DNA of 57,004 nt, from the NCBI RefSeq assembly GCF_937912035.1, contig NZ_CALDPF010000051.1, positions 1-57,004 on the forward strand. Direction: 5' to 3'. Origin of the DNA: an uncultured Bacteroides sp. (GTDB lineage: Bacteria; Bacteroidota; Bacteroidia; Bacteroidales; Bacteroidaceae). The number at the start of each line of letters is the position of its first letter. The stretch's first letter is position 1. Both the position numbers and the translations under genes were made by a program. Of this stretch, positions 27,172 through 36,905 are shown one piece after another. The notes under the pieces were generated by a model, which was given only the letters and a program-made list of their open reading frames with translations, was not told where the DNA came from and did no database searches.

Positions 27172-28170
27172 CTATCTGATATGATGTAATTTAACCACTT
27201 CACCCAATTCAGGAATCATGACATCCATATTCCTTTTTCTGGCCTCAGCAGCAAATACATGAGGCGGATCAAATAAAGGTTCATCTGAAAGGTCGAAAGT
27301 GCCATAATGCATCGGTATAGTCATTCGTGCACCCATCTCAGCAGAAGCAGTAAGGGCATCGTATGGAGATATGTGGTTGGGTTTCATAAACCATCGTGGC
27401 TTATATGCACCTATTCCAATCATACAATAGTCAATGTGTGGGAAAATATCAGATAACTCCTTAAAATGGTGAGCGTATCCCGTATCACCGCTATTATAAA
27501 TAGTTATTCCGTCTGCCTGTATCATAAAAGCTCCCCAAAGGCGCTCACCGCCATCACTCACTCCTCTTTTGCTCCAGTGCTGTGCCGGAAGGAAGGTCAG
27601 ACAAAGACCGTCATCCTTATGCTGCTGGTACCATCCGGCTTCGATTACCTCCATTTCAGGAAACCATCCTTTTATCAGTTGTCCGGTACCGATACCACAA
27701 AACAATTTCATTCCGGGATTTTCGGAAACCAGACGAGCCACACTCGGTTTGTCAAGATGATCGAAATGGTCATGACTGATAAGCAAATAATCTATATTCC
27801 TGAATATTGAAGGATCGGCAGGAAAAGTACTCCTTCTCTTCACAAAAGGTATGCTTCCGAAAACAGGATCAATCATGAAACGTTTTCCACCTAATTGAAG
27901 AAAGAAAGAATTATGCCCCAACCAAATCAGCGAATTACCTGTTACCGAATCAAGATTATGGAGATACCTAACATTAGGATTCCACTTTATCCTACGCTTT
28001 TCTTTCCTTTGCGGATTAGGCGAGAATCTCCACTTCAATATACTTCCCATTCCAGGACGCCATCTATGCTGACGGTTAAAGAATTTACCTTTAACGGAAG
28101 GATTGCCACGCCAACGTGGATTCACAGTATGTAATTGTTCATTCTTTCTAAATGAAATCCTTTCTCCCAT
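27172..28170 (-). CDS. MBL-fold metallo-hydrolase, NAPE-PLD / UlaG-like
   Basis: This 332-residue metallo-beta-lactamase-fold protein has IWLGHNSFFLQ, the metal motif SHDHFDHLD, further metal ligands in PAQHWS and NSGDTGY, and MHYGTFDL late in the protein. The order and spacing match the lactamase_B_2 branch that holds NAPE-hydrolysing phospholipase D and other phosphodiesterases. There is no signal peptide; the first 60 residues are basic. The substrate is unknown. It is separated from the gene upstream by a terminator. Confidence 0.9.
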   Translation of the reverse strand: MGERISFRKNEQLHTVNPRWRGNPSVKGKFFNRQHRWRPGMGSILKWRFSPNPQRKEKRRIKWNPNVRYLHNLDSVTGNSLIWLGHNSFFLQLGGKRFMIDPVFGSIPFVKRRSTFPADPSIFRNIDYLLISHDHFDHLDKPSVARLVSENPGMKLFCGIGTGQLIKGWFPEMEVIEAGWYQQHKDDGLCLTFLPAQHWSKRGVSDGGERLWGAFMIQADGITIYNSGDTGYAHHFKELSDIFPHIDYCMIGIGAYKPRWFMKPNHISPYDALTASAEMGARMTIPMHYGTFDLSDEPLFDPPHVFAAEARKRNMDVMIPELGEVVKLHHIR

Positions 28171-28186
28171 AAGCTTTGTTTAAGAT

Positions 28187-28232
28187 AAAAAAAAGGGGAA
28201 AGATTATATCTACAAGTATATAATCTTACCCC
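28187..28232 (-). terminator. Terminator after the acidic protein gene
   Basis: GGGG-AAAGATTATA (28195-28208) pairs with TATAATCTT-ACCCC (28219-28232). On the minus strand a run of eight T follows (28187-28194). Confidence 0.88.
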
Positions 28233-28251
28233 GATTATCAAAATATCCTCA

Positions 28252-28707
28252 TTATTTTTCCAAAAGGTCTTTCAAGAATGCGTCTAGTTCCTCATCAAGT
28301 CCTTTCAATAGTTCATCATTAAGCAATAAAGTATCTTCATCATCAACTAACATCAATTCAGCCACAGTCTCTTTGTCCTCATCTACCAAAACAAAAGAAT
28401 ATGGCTTAAGCAAAGACAGTTTTTCAAAATATCCCTGATCACTCAATGCTGCGATTTCTGAACGCAGAACAGGTTCGATGTCTTTCATAAAATCCTCAGA
28501 TTCACATTCCACCCATTCATCTATAATAGTACGAGCCAATTCTTCATCATCGTCATTGAATATCAATAGTTCTCCACTATCCTGCTTCGGTTGCAAATGT
28601 ATATCTGTAACAACAGTATTCTCATCGCCCGAAACATATCTGCATAATGCTTCTCTTATAGATGACGATATAGCTGCACGTGTTTTTTCACTAACATTCA
28701 TAGGCAT
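28252..28707 (-). CDS. Acidic hypothetical protein
   Basis: This 151-residue protein is of a family I do not recognise. It is strongly acidic, with many Asp/Glu pairs and a C-terminus of LLNDELLKGLDEELDAFLKDLLEK that should form an amphipathic helix. There is no signal peptide or membrane segment, so it is predicted cytosolic. Two in-frame ATGs (28707, 28701) are both possible. It stands alone between terminators or gaps. Confidence 0.75.
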   Translation of the reverse strand: MPMNVSEKTRAAISSSIREALCRYVSGDENTVVTDIHLQPKQDSGELLIFNDDDEELARTIIDEWVECESEDFMKDIEPVLRSEIAALSDQGYFEKLSLLKPYSFVLVDEDKETVAELMLVDDEDTLLLNDELLKGLDEELDAFLKDLLEK

Positions 28708-28762
28708 AAAATATTTATTACCTCAAAATTACTAAAAATTATAAAGTTTCAAAACAAACAGC

Positions 28763-29746
28763 TCAGAAATTGTTATTAAAACGACCCATTTGGACATTCA
28801 AGTTACCCAATTCATTTTTTCTCTTATTGAACTGAGCAGTATAATACTTTAGAACCATCTCCTCTTCAGAACCCGTAGCCACGCAATCAGCTGCTTTTTT
28901 CAACCACTCTTCCGCCTTTTCCATATCTCCTGTCATCTCAAACGAAAGCGACAGGTTATATGCTGCCCTAAACTTTGTATTTCCTTTTTTCTGACGATTA
29001 TAAACCTTTGTCCACAATTCTCTGGCTGAACTCCAATCATCCTCTCTTACGTAAACACCGGCATCCCTCATTTCGACACATCCCCCGTCAAAATAAATTC
29101 TGTTAACAGTCTGCCAATAAGGAACTATTTTATTACAAATAACAGATGAAGCATGTCTGGTACATTCATCAATAAGCTCCTTCTCTGATATTTTATTTAC
29201 AAGATCGAAATACAAAGTATCTTTAGAAACTAGTTCAGCAACCGGTTTTTGTCTCTGAGGAATATATAACCGTACAACAGGTACAACCTGCGCCTGCAAA
29301 ACAGGAATGGAAACATCCCAACCAGGATTAGTGAGCTCTTTCTTTTGTACATCTAAAAATAATCTTTCAAATGAAATTATCATATCAACTCCCAACATTG
29401 AAGAAAGTCTGCTTACTTCATCAGTTGAAAGACTTACAGAATGAGAATCTGAACAAAGAGCCGAGTCACAAATTATGACTTGATTAAAATACTTACTGTC
29501 AGCCAAATAACTGGATAGTGTTTCTGCGGCTTGCTTTCCTTCAGCTTCTATTTGTCCCAATGTGAGAATATTCTTTTTGGGTGCGGGACGCGATGGCATG
29601 TTGTTTACCACTCCAACTACCGAGATTTGATACGGAAAATTAACCTCAGCTGGTGATAACTGATCGAAAGTAAGTGTTTTTACAGTACTGCATGATGAAA
29701 GAAAAGCACTTACAAGGCCAATAATATATAAAGCATATTTCTTCAT
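28763..29746 (-). CDS. DUF6340-family lipoprotein
   Basis: This 327-residue lipoprotein has the lipobox LSSC (MKKYALYIIGLVSAFLSSC|STVK), so the mature N-terminal Cys is at about residue 19. VVGVVNNMP and the layout of the next 200 residues match DUF6340, a Bacteroidetes family of unknown function. The last 90 residues look like two TPR-type helix pairs (WSSARELWTKVYNRQKKGNT, SFEMTGDMEKAEEWLKKAAD). It is probably an envelope protein transported to the inner face of the outer membrane. It is followed downstream by the acidic protein gene on the same strand. Confidence 0.82.
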   Translation of the reverse strand: MKKYALYIIGLVSAFLSSCSTVKTLTFDQLSPAEVNFPYQISVVGVVNNMPSRPAPKKNILTLGQIEAEGKQAAETLSSYLADSKYFNQVIICDSALCSDSHSVSLSTDEVSRLSSMLGVDMIISFERLFLDVQKKELTNPGWDVSIPVLQAQVVPVVRLYIPQRQKPVAELVSKDTLYFDLVNKISEKELIDECTRHASSVICNKIVPYWQTVNRIYFDGGCVEMRDAGVYVREDDWSSARELWTKVYNRQKKGNTKFRAAYNLSLSFEMTGDMEKAEEWLKKAADCVATGSEEEMVLKYYTAQFNKRKNELGNLNVQMGRFNNNF

Positions 29747-29826
29747 AATATGTTTAGTTTTAATCTGTACAAAATTAATATATTTCTGAATATTATGAAG
29801 TTAAAAGGTAATAAAGGTATAATAAT

Positions 29827-29858
29827 AAAGGCCGTCCCTTTGTTAAGAGACGACCTTT
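29827..29858 (-). terminator. Terminator-like hairpin after secA
   Basis: On the minus strand 29858-29845 pairs with 29840-29827 over 14 bp, two of them G-U, with a 4-nt loop. The tail is AT-rich (TTATTATA) and not a clean T-run, so read-through is possible. Confidence 0.7.
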
Positions 29859-29882
29859 AAAAGGTGGGTTTTATTAAAATTC

Positions 29883-32800
29883 TTATACTTTACCGTGACA
29901 ATTTTTGTATTTTAAACCACTTCCACAAGGACATGGATCGTTTCTTCCAACAGTTTTATCTGCCTTGTAAGGTTCGTTTTTCACTTCACGAGTATCCTTA
30001 CCAGCAGCATTCTGCTGAGCCTGATCATTTAAATCAACTTTTTCTTCCTTGTATTGCTGTTTTCTTGGAGCTGGTTCTGGTGCAGCCTCACGTACCTGTT
30101 CTGGTTCCTGCACCGGTATCTGACCACGCATAAGAACAGAAATTGTATTATTATTGATCTTCGAAACCATATTATCGAACAGTTTCACTGACTCAAGCTT
30201 AAAAATCAATAATGGATCTTTCTGTTCGTAGCTTGCGTTTTGTACAGAATGTTTAAGCTCATCAAGTTCACGAAGATTCTCCTTCCAAGCCTCATCAATA
30301 GTATGAAGAAGTATAGCCTTTTCGAAAGCCTTCACAATCTCTTTTGATTCTGATTCGTATGCAGCCTTCAGGTTTACAGGAATATTATACATACGTTTTC
30401 CGTCAGTAATAGGAATCATGATGTTTTCGTACATCTGTCCCTGATTTTCATATACCTGCTTGATTACAGGATTAGCTATTTGTGCCATACGTTCAGTTTT
30501 ACGCTTGAAGATTTCCATAGCAGCATCGAATGTCTTTTCAGTAAGTACATTCTTATCCTTAGATGTGAATTCTTCTTCCGTAAACGGAGTTTCCATTGCT
30601 AATGTCTGTAGAATTTCCATCTTAGCTTCATGATATGTTGCCATATCCAAGGCATTGGCACAGCGTTCCCAAATCATATTTACGATATCCATACCGATAC
30701 GCTCACCCATAAGAGCATGACGACGTTTAGTATAAACTACATTACGTTGCTTATTCATCACGTCATCATATTCAAGCAGACGCTTACGGATACCAAAATT
30801 GTTTTCTTCGACTTTCTTCTGTGCACGTTCGATAGAATTAGAAATCATCTTGTGTTCTATCATCTCGCCTTCCTTGAATCCCAACTTGTCCATTACAGAT
30901 GCTATACGGTCAGAAGAGAACAGACGCATCAAATCGTCTTCGAGTGAAACGAAGAATACAGAAGAACCCGGGTCTCCCTGACGTCCGGCACGACCACGCA
31001 ACTGACGGTCAACACGACGAGATTCATGACGCTCAGTACCAATAATAGCCAAACCTCCGGCTGCTTTTACTTCATCGCTTAACTTGATATCGGTACCACG
31101 ACCTGCCATGTTTGTGGCAATAGTAACGGTACGTCCCAAACCGGCTTTAGCAACAATATCAGCTTCTTTCTGATGTAATTTGGCATTAAGTACGTTATGT
31201 TCAATCTTACGGAGAGTAAGCATCTTGCTCAACATTTCAGAGATTTCTACAGATGTAGTACCGACCAATACAGGACGTCCCATTTCAACCATCTTTTCAA
31301 TCTCTTCGATTACAGCCTTATATTTTTCACGCTTAGTCTTATAAACACGGTCGTTCATATCCTTACGCGCGATAGGACGGTTAGTAGGGATAGTCACAAC
31401 ATCAAGTTTATAGATATCCCAGAATTCGCCTGCTTCTGTTTCTGCAGTACCTGTCATACCTGACAGTTTGTGATACATACGGAAATAGTTCTGAAGAGTG
31501 ATTGTAGCGAATGTCTGTGTAGCTGCTTCTACCTTTACACCTTCCTTGGCTTCGACAGCCTGATGCAAACCGTCGCTCCAACGACGACCATCCATTATAC
31601 GTCCAGTCTGTTCGTCAACGATTTTAACCTGACCATCCATTACCACATAGTCAGTATCTTTTTCGAACATTGTATATGCCTTAAGCAACTGGTTGATAGT
31701 ATGAACTCGTTCAGACTTGATAGCGTAATTGGTCATCAATTCATCCTTCTTAGCCAACTTTTCTTCGTCAGACAAGGAAGTTTCGTTTTCAAGTTCTGAC
31801 AATTGTGCCGCTATATCAGGAAGAACAAAGAGCGTAGGATCCTGAGAATTACCTGTAATAAGTTCAATTCCCTTATCAGTAAGGTCTGCACTCTTCATCT
31901 TTTCATCAATAACGAAATAGAGAGGTTCTACAGCCTCAGGCATACGCTTGTTGTTTGCTTCCATATAAATGGCCTCTGTCTTCAACATACCAGCCTTGAT
32001 ACCCGGTTCGCTGAGGAATTTGATAAGAGGTTTGTTCTTTGGAAGAGCCTTATGGCTACGGAACAAAGAAAGGAATCCTTCTTCCACCTCTTCCTTCTTG
32101 TCTGAAGCTATAAGACGTTTTGCATCAGCCAGATATTGTGTAGCAAGTTTACGCTGAGCCTCTACCAGACGTTCTACCAACGGACGAAGAACTTCGAACA
32201 ACTGCTGGTCGCCTTTAGGAACAGGACCTGATATAATAAGAGGAGTACGTGCATCGTCAATCAAAACCGAGTCAACCTCATCGACAATAGCATAGTTATG
32301 TTTGCGCTGTACAAGATCCTTAGGGCTGTTTGCCATATTGTCACGCAGATAGTCGAAACCGAATTCGTTGTTTGTACCGAATGTGATATCTGCCATATAT
32401 GCACGACGACGTGCAGCAGAGTTCGGCTGATGCTTGTCAATACAGTCAACGCTCAATCCATGGAACATATAGAGAGGACCCATCCATTCAGAGTCACGTT
32501 TTGCTAGGTAGTCATTGACTGTAACCACATGAACACCGTTACCTGTCAATGCATTAAGGAATACAGGCAATGTAGCCACAAGAGTCTTACCTTCACCTGT
32601 TGCCATTTCCGCGATCTTGCCCTGATGAAGAACTACACCACCAAAGAGCTGTACATCGTAGTGTATCATACTCCATTTCATATCGTTACCGCCTGCAACC
32701 CAATGGTTCTTCCATATAGCCTTGTCACCTTCAATGCGGACAAAGTCTTTTCCCATTGCTGCCAGTTCGCGGTCGAAATCAGTAGCAGTAACTTCTATCT

Positions 32801-33176
32801 CTTCGTTTTGGGTGAAACGTCTTGCTGTATCTTTTACTATAGCAAAAGCTACAGGAAGCACATCATTAAGTGCTTTTTCATATTTGTCAAGAACTTCTTT
32901 CTCCAGTTTATCTATCTGTGCGAATATAGGCTCACGCTTTTCGATGTCTGTAGATTCGATTGTAGCTTTAAGCTCTTCAATTTTCTTGTTTTCCTCTACG
33001 GCAGAATCTTTGATATATTTTTTCAATTCTTCCGTTTTGGCACGCAACTCATCATTACTCAGCTTCTCTATTTCAGGGTATGCAGCTTTAATTTTTTCTA
33101 CCCATGGCTGAATTTCCTTCATGTCACGAGAAGCTTTGTTCCCGAACAACTTGCTTATAAATTCATTAAATCCCAT
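29883..33176 (-). CDS. secA: Preprotein translocase ATPase SecA
   Basis: This 1097-residue protein drives Sec-dependent export, which many of the exported proteins in this window require. It has MATGEGKT at about 191-198 (Walker A), DEVDSVLIDDARTPL (Walker B), IVDEQTGRIMDGRRW and IATNMAGRGTDI (helicase motifs). The C-terminal zinc-binding SEC-C tail reads DPCPCGSGLKYKNCHG. It is about 200 residues longer than the E. coli protein: Bacteroidetes-type insertions lie near residues 50-165 and within the preprotein domain. It is transcribed alone, with a -7 box at 33233-33240. Confidence 0.98.
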   Translation of the reverse strand: MGFNEFISKLFGNKASRDMKEIQPWVEKIKAAYPEIEKLSNDELRAKTEELKKYIKDSAVEENKKIEELKATIESTDIEKREPIFAQIDKLEKEVLDKYEKALNDVLPVAFAIVKDTARRFTQNEEIEVTATDFDRELAAMGKDFVRIEGDKAIWKNHWVAGGNDMKWSMIHYDVQLFGGVVLHQGKIAEMATGEGKTLVATLPVFLNALTGNGVHVVTVNDYLAKRDSEWMGPLYMFHGLSVDCIDKHQPNSAARRRAYMADITFGTNNEFGFDYLRDNMANSPKDLVQRKHNYAIVDEVDSVLIDDARTPLIISGPVPKGDQQLFEVLRPLVERLVEAQRKLATQYLADAKRLIASDKKEEVEEGFLSLFRSHKALPKNKPLIKFLSEPGIKAGMLKTEAIYMEANNKRMPEAVEPLYFVIDEKMKSADLTDKGIELITGNSQDPTLFVLPDIAAQLSELENETSLSDEEKLAKKDELMTNYAIKSERVHTINQLLKAYTMFEKDTDYVVMDGQVKIVDEQTGRIMDGRRWSDGLHQAVEAKEGVKVEAATQTFATITLQNYFRMYHKLSGMTGTAETEAGEFWDIYKLDVVTIPTNRPIARKDMNDRVYKTKREKYKAVIEEIEKMVEMGRPVLVGTTSVEISEMLSKMLTLRKIEHNVLNAKLHQKEADIVAKAGLGRTVTIATNMAGRGTDIKLSDEVKAAGGLAIIGTERHESRRVDRQLRGRAGRQGDPGSSVFFVSLEDDLMRLFSSDRIASVMDKLGFKEGEMIEHKMISNSIERAQKKVEENNFGIRKRLLEYDDVMNKQRNVVYTKRRHALMGERIGMDIVNMIWERCANALDMATYHEAKMEILQTLAMETPFTEEEFTSKDKNVLTEKTFDAAMEIFKRKTERMAQIANPVIKQVYENQGQMYENIMIPITDGKRMYNIPVNLKAAYESESKEIVKAFEKAILLHTIDEAWKENLRELDELKHSVQNASYEQKDPLLIFKLESVKLFDNMVSKINNNTISVLMRGQIPVQEPEQVREAAPEPAPRKQQYKEEKVDLNDQAQQNAAGKDTREVKNEPYKADKTVGRNDPCPCGSGLKYKNCHGKV

Positions 33177-33232
33177 TATATATTTTATTTTTTATTTACC
33201 GATTAATGCCGTTAAATAAATTCAACGGCGTA

Positions 33233-33240
33233 CAAAGATA
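33233..33240 (-). promoter_or_regulatory. -7 element of secA
   Basis: On the minus strand this is TATCTTTG, 57 bp upstream of the secA start. No -33 box sits at the standard spacing. A short hairpin (GCCGTT at 33208-33213 with AACGGC at 33224-33229) lies in the leader just after it. Confidence 0.5.
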
Positions 33241-33275
33241 ATTAAAAACCGTCAAAATGCGGTAATTGCAAAGAT

Positions 33276-34859
33276 TTATTTACGTATTCCTGTCAAAGGA
33301 GCCACTACACTGGCGTTAGGAGCCCTTATACGCATGAAATGTGCCAGCGTTGGAGCAACAGCTGCCACTTTTACAGGTGAATATAGAATTTCTGGTTTTA
33401 TATTATATCCAAAAAAGAATACAGGAACCGAAGTATATGCTTCACGTTCAACTCTAATAGTATTAGTATATTCATCTACAACTTTCCAACCCGGTAATAT
33501 TTCTATATATAAATCTCCGGAACATTCTCTGGTAAATGAATTCCTAATCTTTTCAATTTTAGGATCCCATGCCCCAAGCAAAAGACGCTGTGAAGAGTAT
33601 GCAGAACGTATGCCGCTCATCTGTATAATAAATTCGGATGAACGCGTCATTACCTCAGCAAGATTCAAATTCTTTTCTTCAATGAACTTATGATTAAGAT
33701 ATATCTGATTGCCATAACTCGTTTCTACATACTGTCCCTGGCCATAAATGGCCATGAGATACATATTCAGTAAAGCAGAGCATCGTTTAAGATGAAATTC
33801 ACCAGTTGGTATCTTATATTGAGGCAAATCTTCGGGTTCTGGAGAACGATAACCTGTAGAAGTAATAAAAATAAGGGTATTCTTCAGACCAACCTTTTTA
33901 TCGACCATATCAAGTAAATCCCCAATACTATTATCCAAACGGACATACATATCCTGAATCTGCATAGCATATTCTGTATCAGGCTTACCATCGTAATTCC
34001 CGGCATAATAGCCTAGCGTCAGCAAATCCGGAGTATCATCCAACCCAGCATTAGTATTATTAAGAAAGACATTAACAAGTTTATTAACCTCATCGTTTAC
34101 GTAAGGACTGGTCTTAAATTTCTTATATTTGTACAGACGTTCATCTGTAAAACTATGTTTAAATGTCAGTTGTTTTGCTTCTGTAGTGATATATTTATAA
34201 GCCGTAACAGGTAAATATGGCCCCCACGTTATTTGGTCTATTCTGAAATCAAGTCCATTACGGTCGTTAAAGTTAGTCACCCATTCAGGAAATGCCCCAT
34301 AATAAGTTGTTCCACTCCATTTTCCATTTTCATCATTAATCCAAAAGGCTCCCTTTGCAGCATGACCTGCTCCCATTATTGCCATTTCTTTAGTTGGAGC
34401 AATGGAATATACATGAGACTGTCCGTGAGTTGAGACCATCAGTTCATCAGCGAGATTTGAAACAGAAAGATGTTGCGGAGATGTATTTTCTGATGTATAT
34501 ATGCCCATATATGCCTTGTCGTCGACACTCTTGACTACGCAAAGCGTATTTCTGTCCATCCAATTATTTCCTACAACACCATTATAATAAGGAGTTGTAC
34601 CTGTATAGATAGAAGCTACAGATGAAGTCTGATCAGGTTTTATGAAATCATACTCACCATTCATATATACACGTCCTTCCTTAAAAAGACGTTTGAAACC
34701 TCTTTCACCATACATGGATGAAAAAGCCTCAATATAATCTGTACGCAACTGATCAATAGTCAGACCTATTACCAATTTAGGAACAGCCGGAACATCCTGT
34801 GCATTAATTCCGGAAATAACTATAGCAGTAATTAAAGATGTTATAAATCGTTCTCTCAT
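33276..34859 (-). CDS. Alkaline phosphatase family protein, PafA-like
   Basis: This 527-residue protein has a signal peptide (1-20, cleavage before QDVP). It belongs to the alkaline phosphatase superfamily branch with a threonine nucleophile: metal ligand D36 in GLTIDQLR, likely nucleophile T78 in KPDQTSSVASIYTG, and GVVGNNW with N98/N99. The numbering is close to the characterised PafA (T79, D38). The enzyme should release phosphate from phosphomonoesters in the periplasm. Its start lies 2 bp before the stop of the upstream DUF4105 gene, so the two form an operon. Confidence 0.88.
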   Translation of the reverse strand: MRERFITSLITAIVISGINAQDVPAVPKLVIGLTIDQLRTDYIEAFSSMYGERGFKRLFKEGRVYMNGEYDFIKPDQTSSVASIYTGTTPYYNGVVGNNWMDRNTLCVVKSVDDKAYMGIYTSENTSPQHLSVSNLADELMVSTHGQSHVYSIAPTKEMAIMGAGHAAKGAFWINDENGKWSGTTYYGAFPEWVTNFNDRNGLDFRIDQITWGPYLPVTAYKYITTEAKQLTFKHSFTDERLYKYKKFKTSPYVNDEVNKLVNVFLNNTNAGLDDTPDLLTLGYYAGNYDGKPDTEYAMQIQDMYVRLDNSIGDLLDMVDKKVGLKNTLIFITSTGYRSPEPEDLPQYKIPTGEFHLKRCSALLNMYLMAIYGQGQYVETSYGNQIYLNHKFIEEKNLNLAEVMTRSSEFIIQMSGIRSAYSSQRLLLGAWDPKIEKIRNSFTRECSGDLYIEILPGWKVVDEYTNTIRVEREAYTSVPVFFFGYNIKPEILYSPVKVAAVAPTLAHFMRIRAPNASVVAPLTGIRK

Positions 34860-34861
34860 TT

Positions 34862-36040
34862 TTATTTTCTATAAACTATCTGATGGCTCACAGCATTAAA
34901 CAACAAACTAAGTGCCAAAAGTAATACCGATAAATCAATTTCTTGCGGTATTAGCGGTAATATCACTATAAAAAATGTTAAATACACAGAATTTATTAAA
35001 TGCCACCTATCATTTCGACGTTTTATGTCGTTATAAATCATTAACGGCAAATAAAATAATGGTATAGGATTAAATAACATAATAAGCCAATTGGAATCCA
35101 CAGTAGGGTGTATTGAAAAGAAGAATAAGAAAGCAATTATACATCCTGCCAGCCCCTGAGACAAATAAAGAATCAAATCCCACACCCAGTAGATTTTCTT
35201 CTTAATAATCTGAACAAACGCTATTATGATGTTCAAGAAAAGGAAAAATGTAGCACAAGAAATCGGACTAAATGGAAAAGAATTCTCGTAATCAACTGAC
35301 GGATCAGCATCAACTATCACCTCTTCCTTTAATACCAAAGGCCTGACCTCTCCATTAACACATTTGATATATGCACTATCAGCAAAGGAACGCATATAAA
35401 AAGGAGAAAACATTTGTTGACGAATATCTATAGTTTTATCCGCACCAGCACCTAAACACAGGTCTATACCGAATCTCTCCCAATTAAATCCTATTGTAAA
35501 TTCATGTATAATGCCTCGGAATGTCTTTTCGGGGAACGATACTGGATATTCAACTTCTCCATTTATACACTTTTCGATCTGATCTCTGGCTCTAGTTGTA
35601 CAATTATCATAAAAATAATTATACCTATAAACTCTGTTTTGTGGAAGATAGTTTGTAAAAAGAAGATTCTGGAGTTTGATTTTCTCATCATAAGTAAGAT
35701 TCAATACTTGTTGATATACAGCAGAGCCTCTAAACATATATTCTGCTTTGAAAGACCTTATATCATTTACACCTAACTGGTAATCGGTTTCACCTTTGAT
35801 AAAACGATAAATAAAATTAGGTGAAGAAAAACTGAACATTCCGTAATTAAATACTAAATCTTTGTTTTGAGTAAAATTCTGATATCTTATTGCCGTATGT
35901 CCAAACAAAGAATATATTTCAGTTCCGGGGGAACATGTAAGCAAACTAAACTGTATGCTGTCACGTTTTTGCGAGTATGACTGCATTACTCCCCAAATAG
36001 CTAACAGAGAGACAAGTACTCTTAATTTATTGAGAAACAT
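34862..36040 (-). CDS. DUF4105 membrane protein
   Basis: This 392-residue protein has an N-terminal signal segment (about 1-22). The periplasmic DUF4105 domain follows (about 25-250): SLLTCSPGTEIYSLFGHTA, FNYGMFSF and YDNCTTRARDQI, whose conserved Cys and His suggest a papain-like site. Five or so transmembrane segments fill the last 140 residues. DUF4105 is the same family as the N-terminal periplasmic domain near lacto-N-biosidase chaperones. Its activity is unproven. It is cotranscribed with the PafA-like gene. Confidence 0.85.
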   Translation of the reverse strand: MFLNKLRVLVSLLAIWGVMQSYSQKRDSIQFSLLTCSPGTEIYSLFGHTAIRYQNFTQNKDLVFNYGMFSFSSPNFIYRFIKGETDYQLGVNDIRSFKAEYMFRGSAVYQQVLNLTYDEKIKLQNLLFTNYLPQNRVYRYNYFYDNCTTRARDQIEKCINGEVEYPVSFPEKTFRGIIHEFTIGFNWERFGIDLCLGAGADKTIDIRQQMFSPFYMRSFADSAYIKCVNGEVRPLVLKEEVIVDADPSVDYENSFPFSPISCATFFLFLNIIIAFVQIIKKKIYWVWDLILYLSQGLAGCIIAFLFFFSIHPTVDSNWLIMLFNPIPLFYLPLMIYNDIKRRNDRWHLINSVYLTFFIVILPLIPQEIDLSVLLLALSLLFNAVSHQIVYRK

Positions 36041-36179
36041 AGTTTATTAAAGTGCATATTTGTAATTTCGGACACAAAAATAAGACTAATTATCTATAAA
36101 TATAAAACAAAACATCTATTTTATTGCAATTATTACCCATTTTTTCCTTTACTTTGCATGCAATACTAAATTATGCATT

Positions 36180-36905
36180 GTGAATTTAATAATAGACATT
36201 GGTAATACTGTTGCCAAACTTGCGGTTTTCGATGGAGATGAACAAATAGAAGTACTTAGAGGTTCGAACCATTCATTGGACTGTATGAAAATACTTTGTC
36301 ATAAATACAAAATTGATAAATGTATTATAGCATCAGTCATTACGTTAAGTAATACAATAAAAAGACAATTGTCAGGAGTTGATTTTCCGGTATTGGAATT
36401 AACACACGAAACACCAGTACCTATAATCAATAAATACAAAACCCCTTCAACACTAGGAATGGATAGATTGGCCGCAGTTGTTGGAGCAAACTATCTGAAG
36501 CCTGATAGAGATATATTAGTGATTGACGCAGGAACAGCATTGACTTTTGAATTTATAGATGCCAATGCAACATATTGGGGTGGAAACATATCACCTGGGA
36601 TTTATACAAGATTCAAATCATTAAGTGCATGCTGTGATAAATTGCCTTTGATAGAAAAAGGAGGAGAAATTCCTGATATAGGATATAACACAGAAACTGC
36701 CATAAGAGCAGGTGTTATTAAAGGTATAGAATTTGAGATTAAAGGATATATATCACAAATGCAGAAAAAATATCCCGACCTTTTAGTTTTTTTAACTGGC
36801 GGAGATAAATTTTCTTTTGATACAAAATTAAAAAGTATCATCTTTGCAGATAGATTTTTAGTTTTAAAAGGTTTAAATAGAATATTAAATTATAATGTTA
36901 AGTAA
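36180..36905 (+). CDS. coaX: Type III pantothenate kinase
   Basis: This 241-residue protein phosphorylates pantothenate, the first step of CoA synthesis, and belongs to the feedback-resistant type III family. It has the ASKHA signature IIDIGNTVAKLAVFDGD at the N-terminus, DRLAAVVGAN, DAGTALTFEFID and GGNISPG. It starts with GTG at 36180, because MNLIIDIGNT is the universal beginning of the family. The end overlaps the next gene by 11 bp, so translation is coupled. Confidence 0.95.
   Translation: MNLIIDIGNTVAKLAVFDGDEQIEVLRGSNHSLDCMKILCHKYKIDKCIIASVITLSNTIKRQLSGVDFPVLELTHETPVPIINKYKTPSTLGMDRLAAVVGANYLKPDRDILVIDAGTALTFEFIDANATYWGGNISPGIYTRFKSLSACCDKLPLIEKGGEIPDIGYNTETAIRAGVIKGIEFEIKGYISQMQKKYPDLLVFLTGGDKFSFDTKLKSIIFADRFLVLKGLNRILNYNVK

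Noticed and set aside
33208..33229. Terminator for the PafA-like gene
   Set aside because: The stem is only 6 bp, has no T-run and overlaps the probable secA transcription start; recorded only as a leader hairpin.
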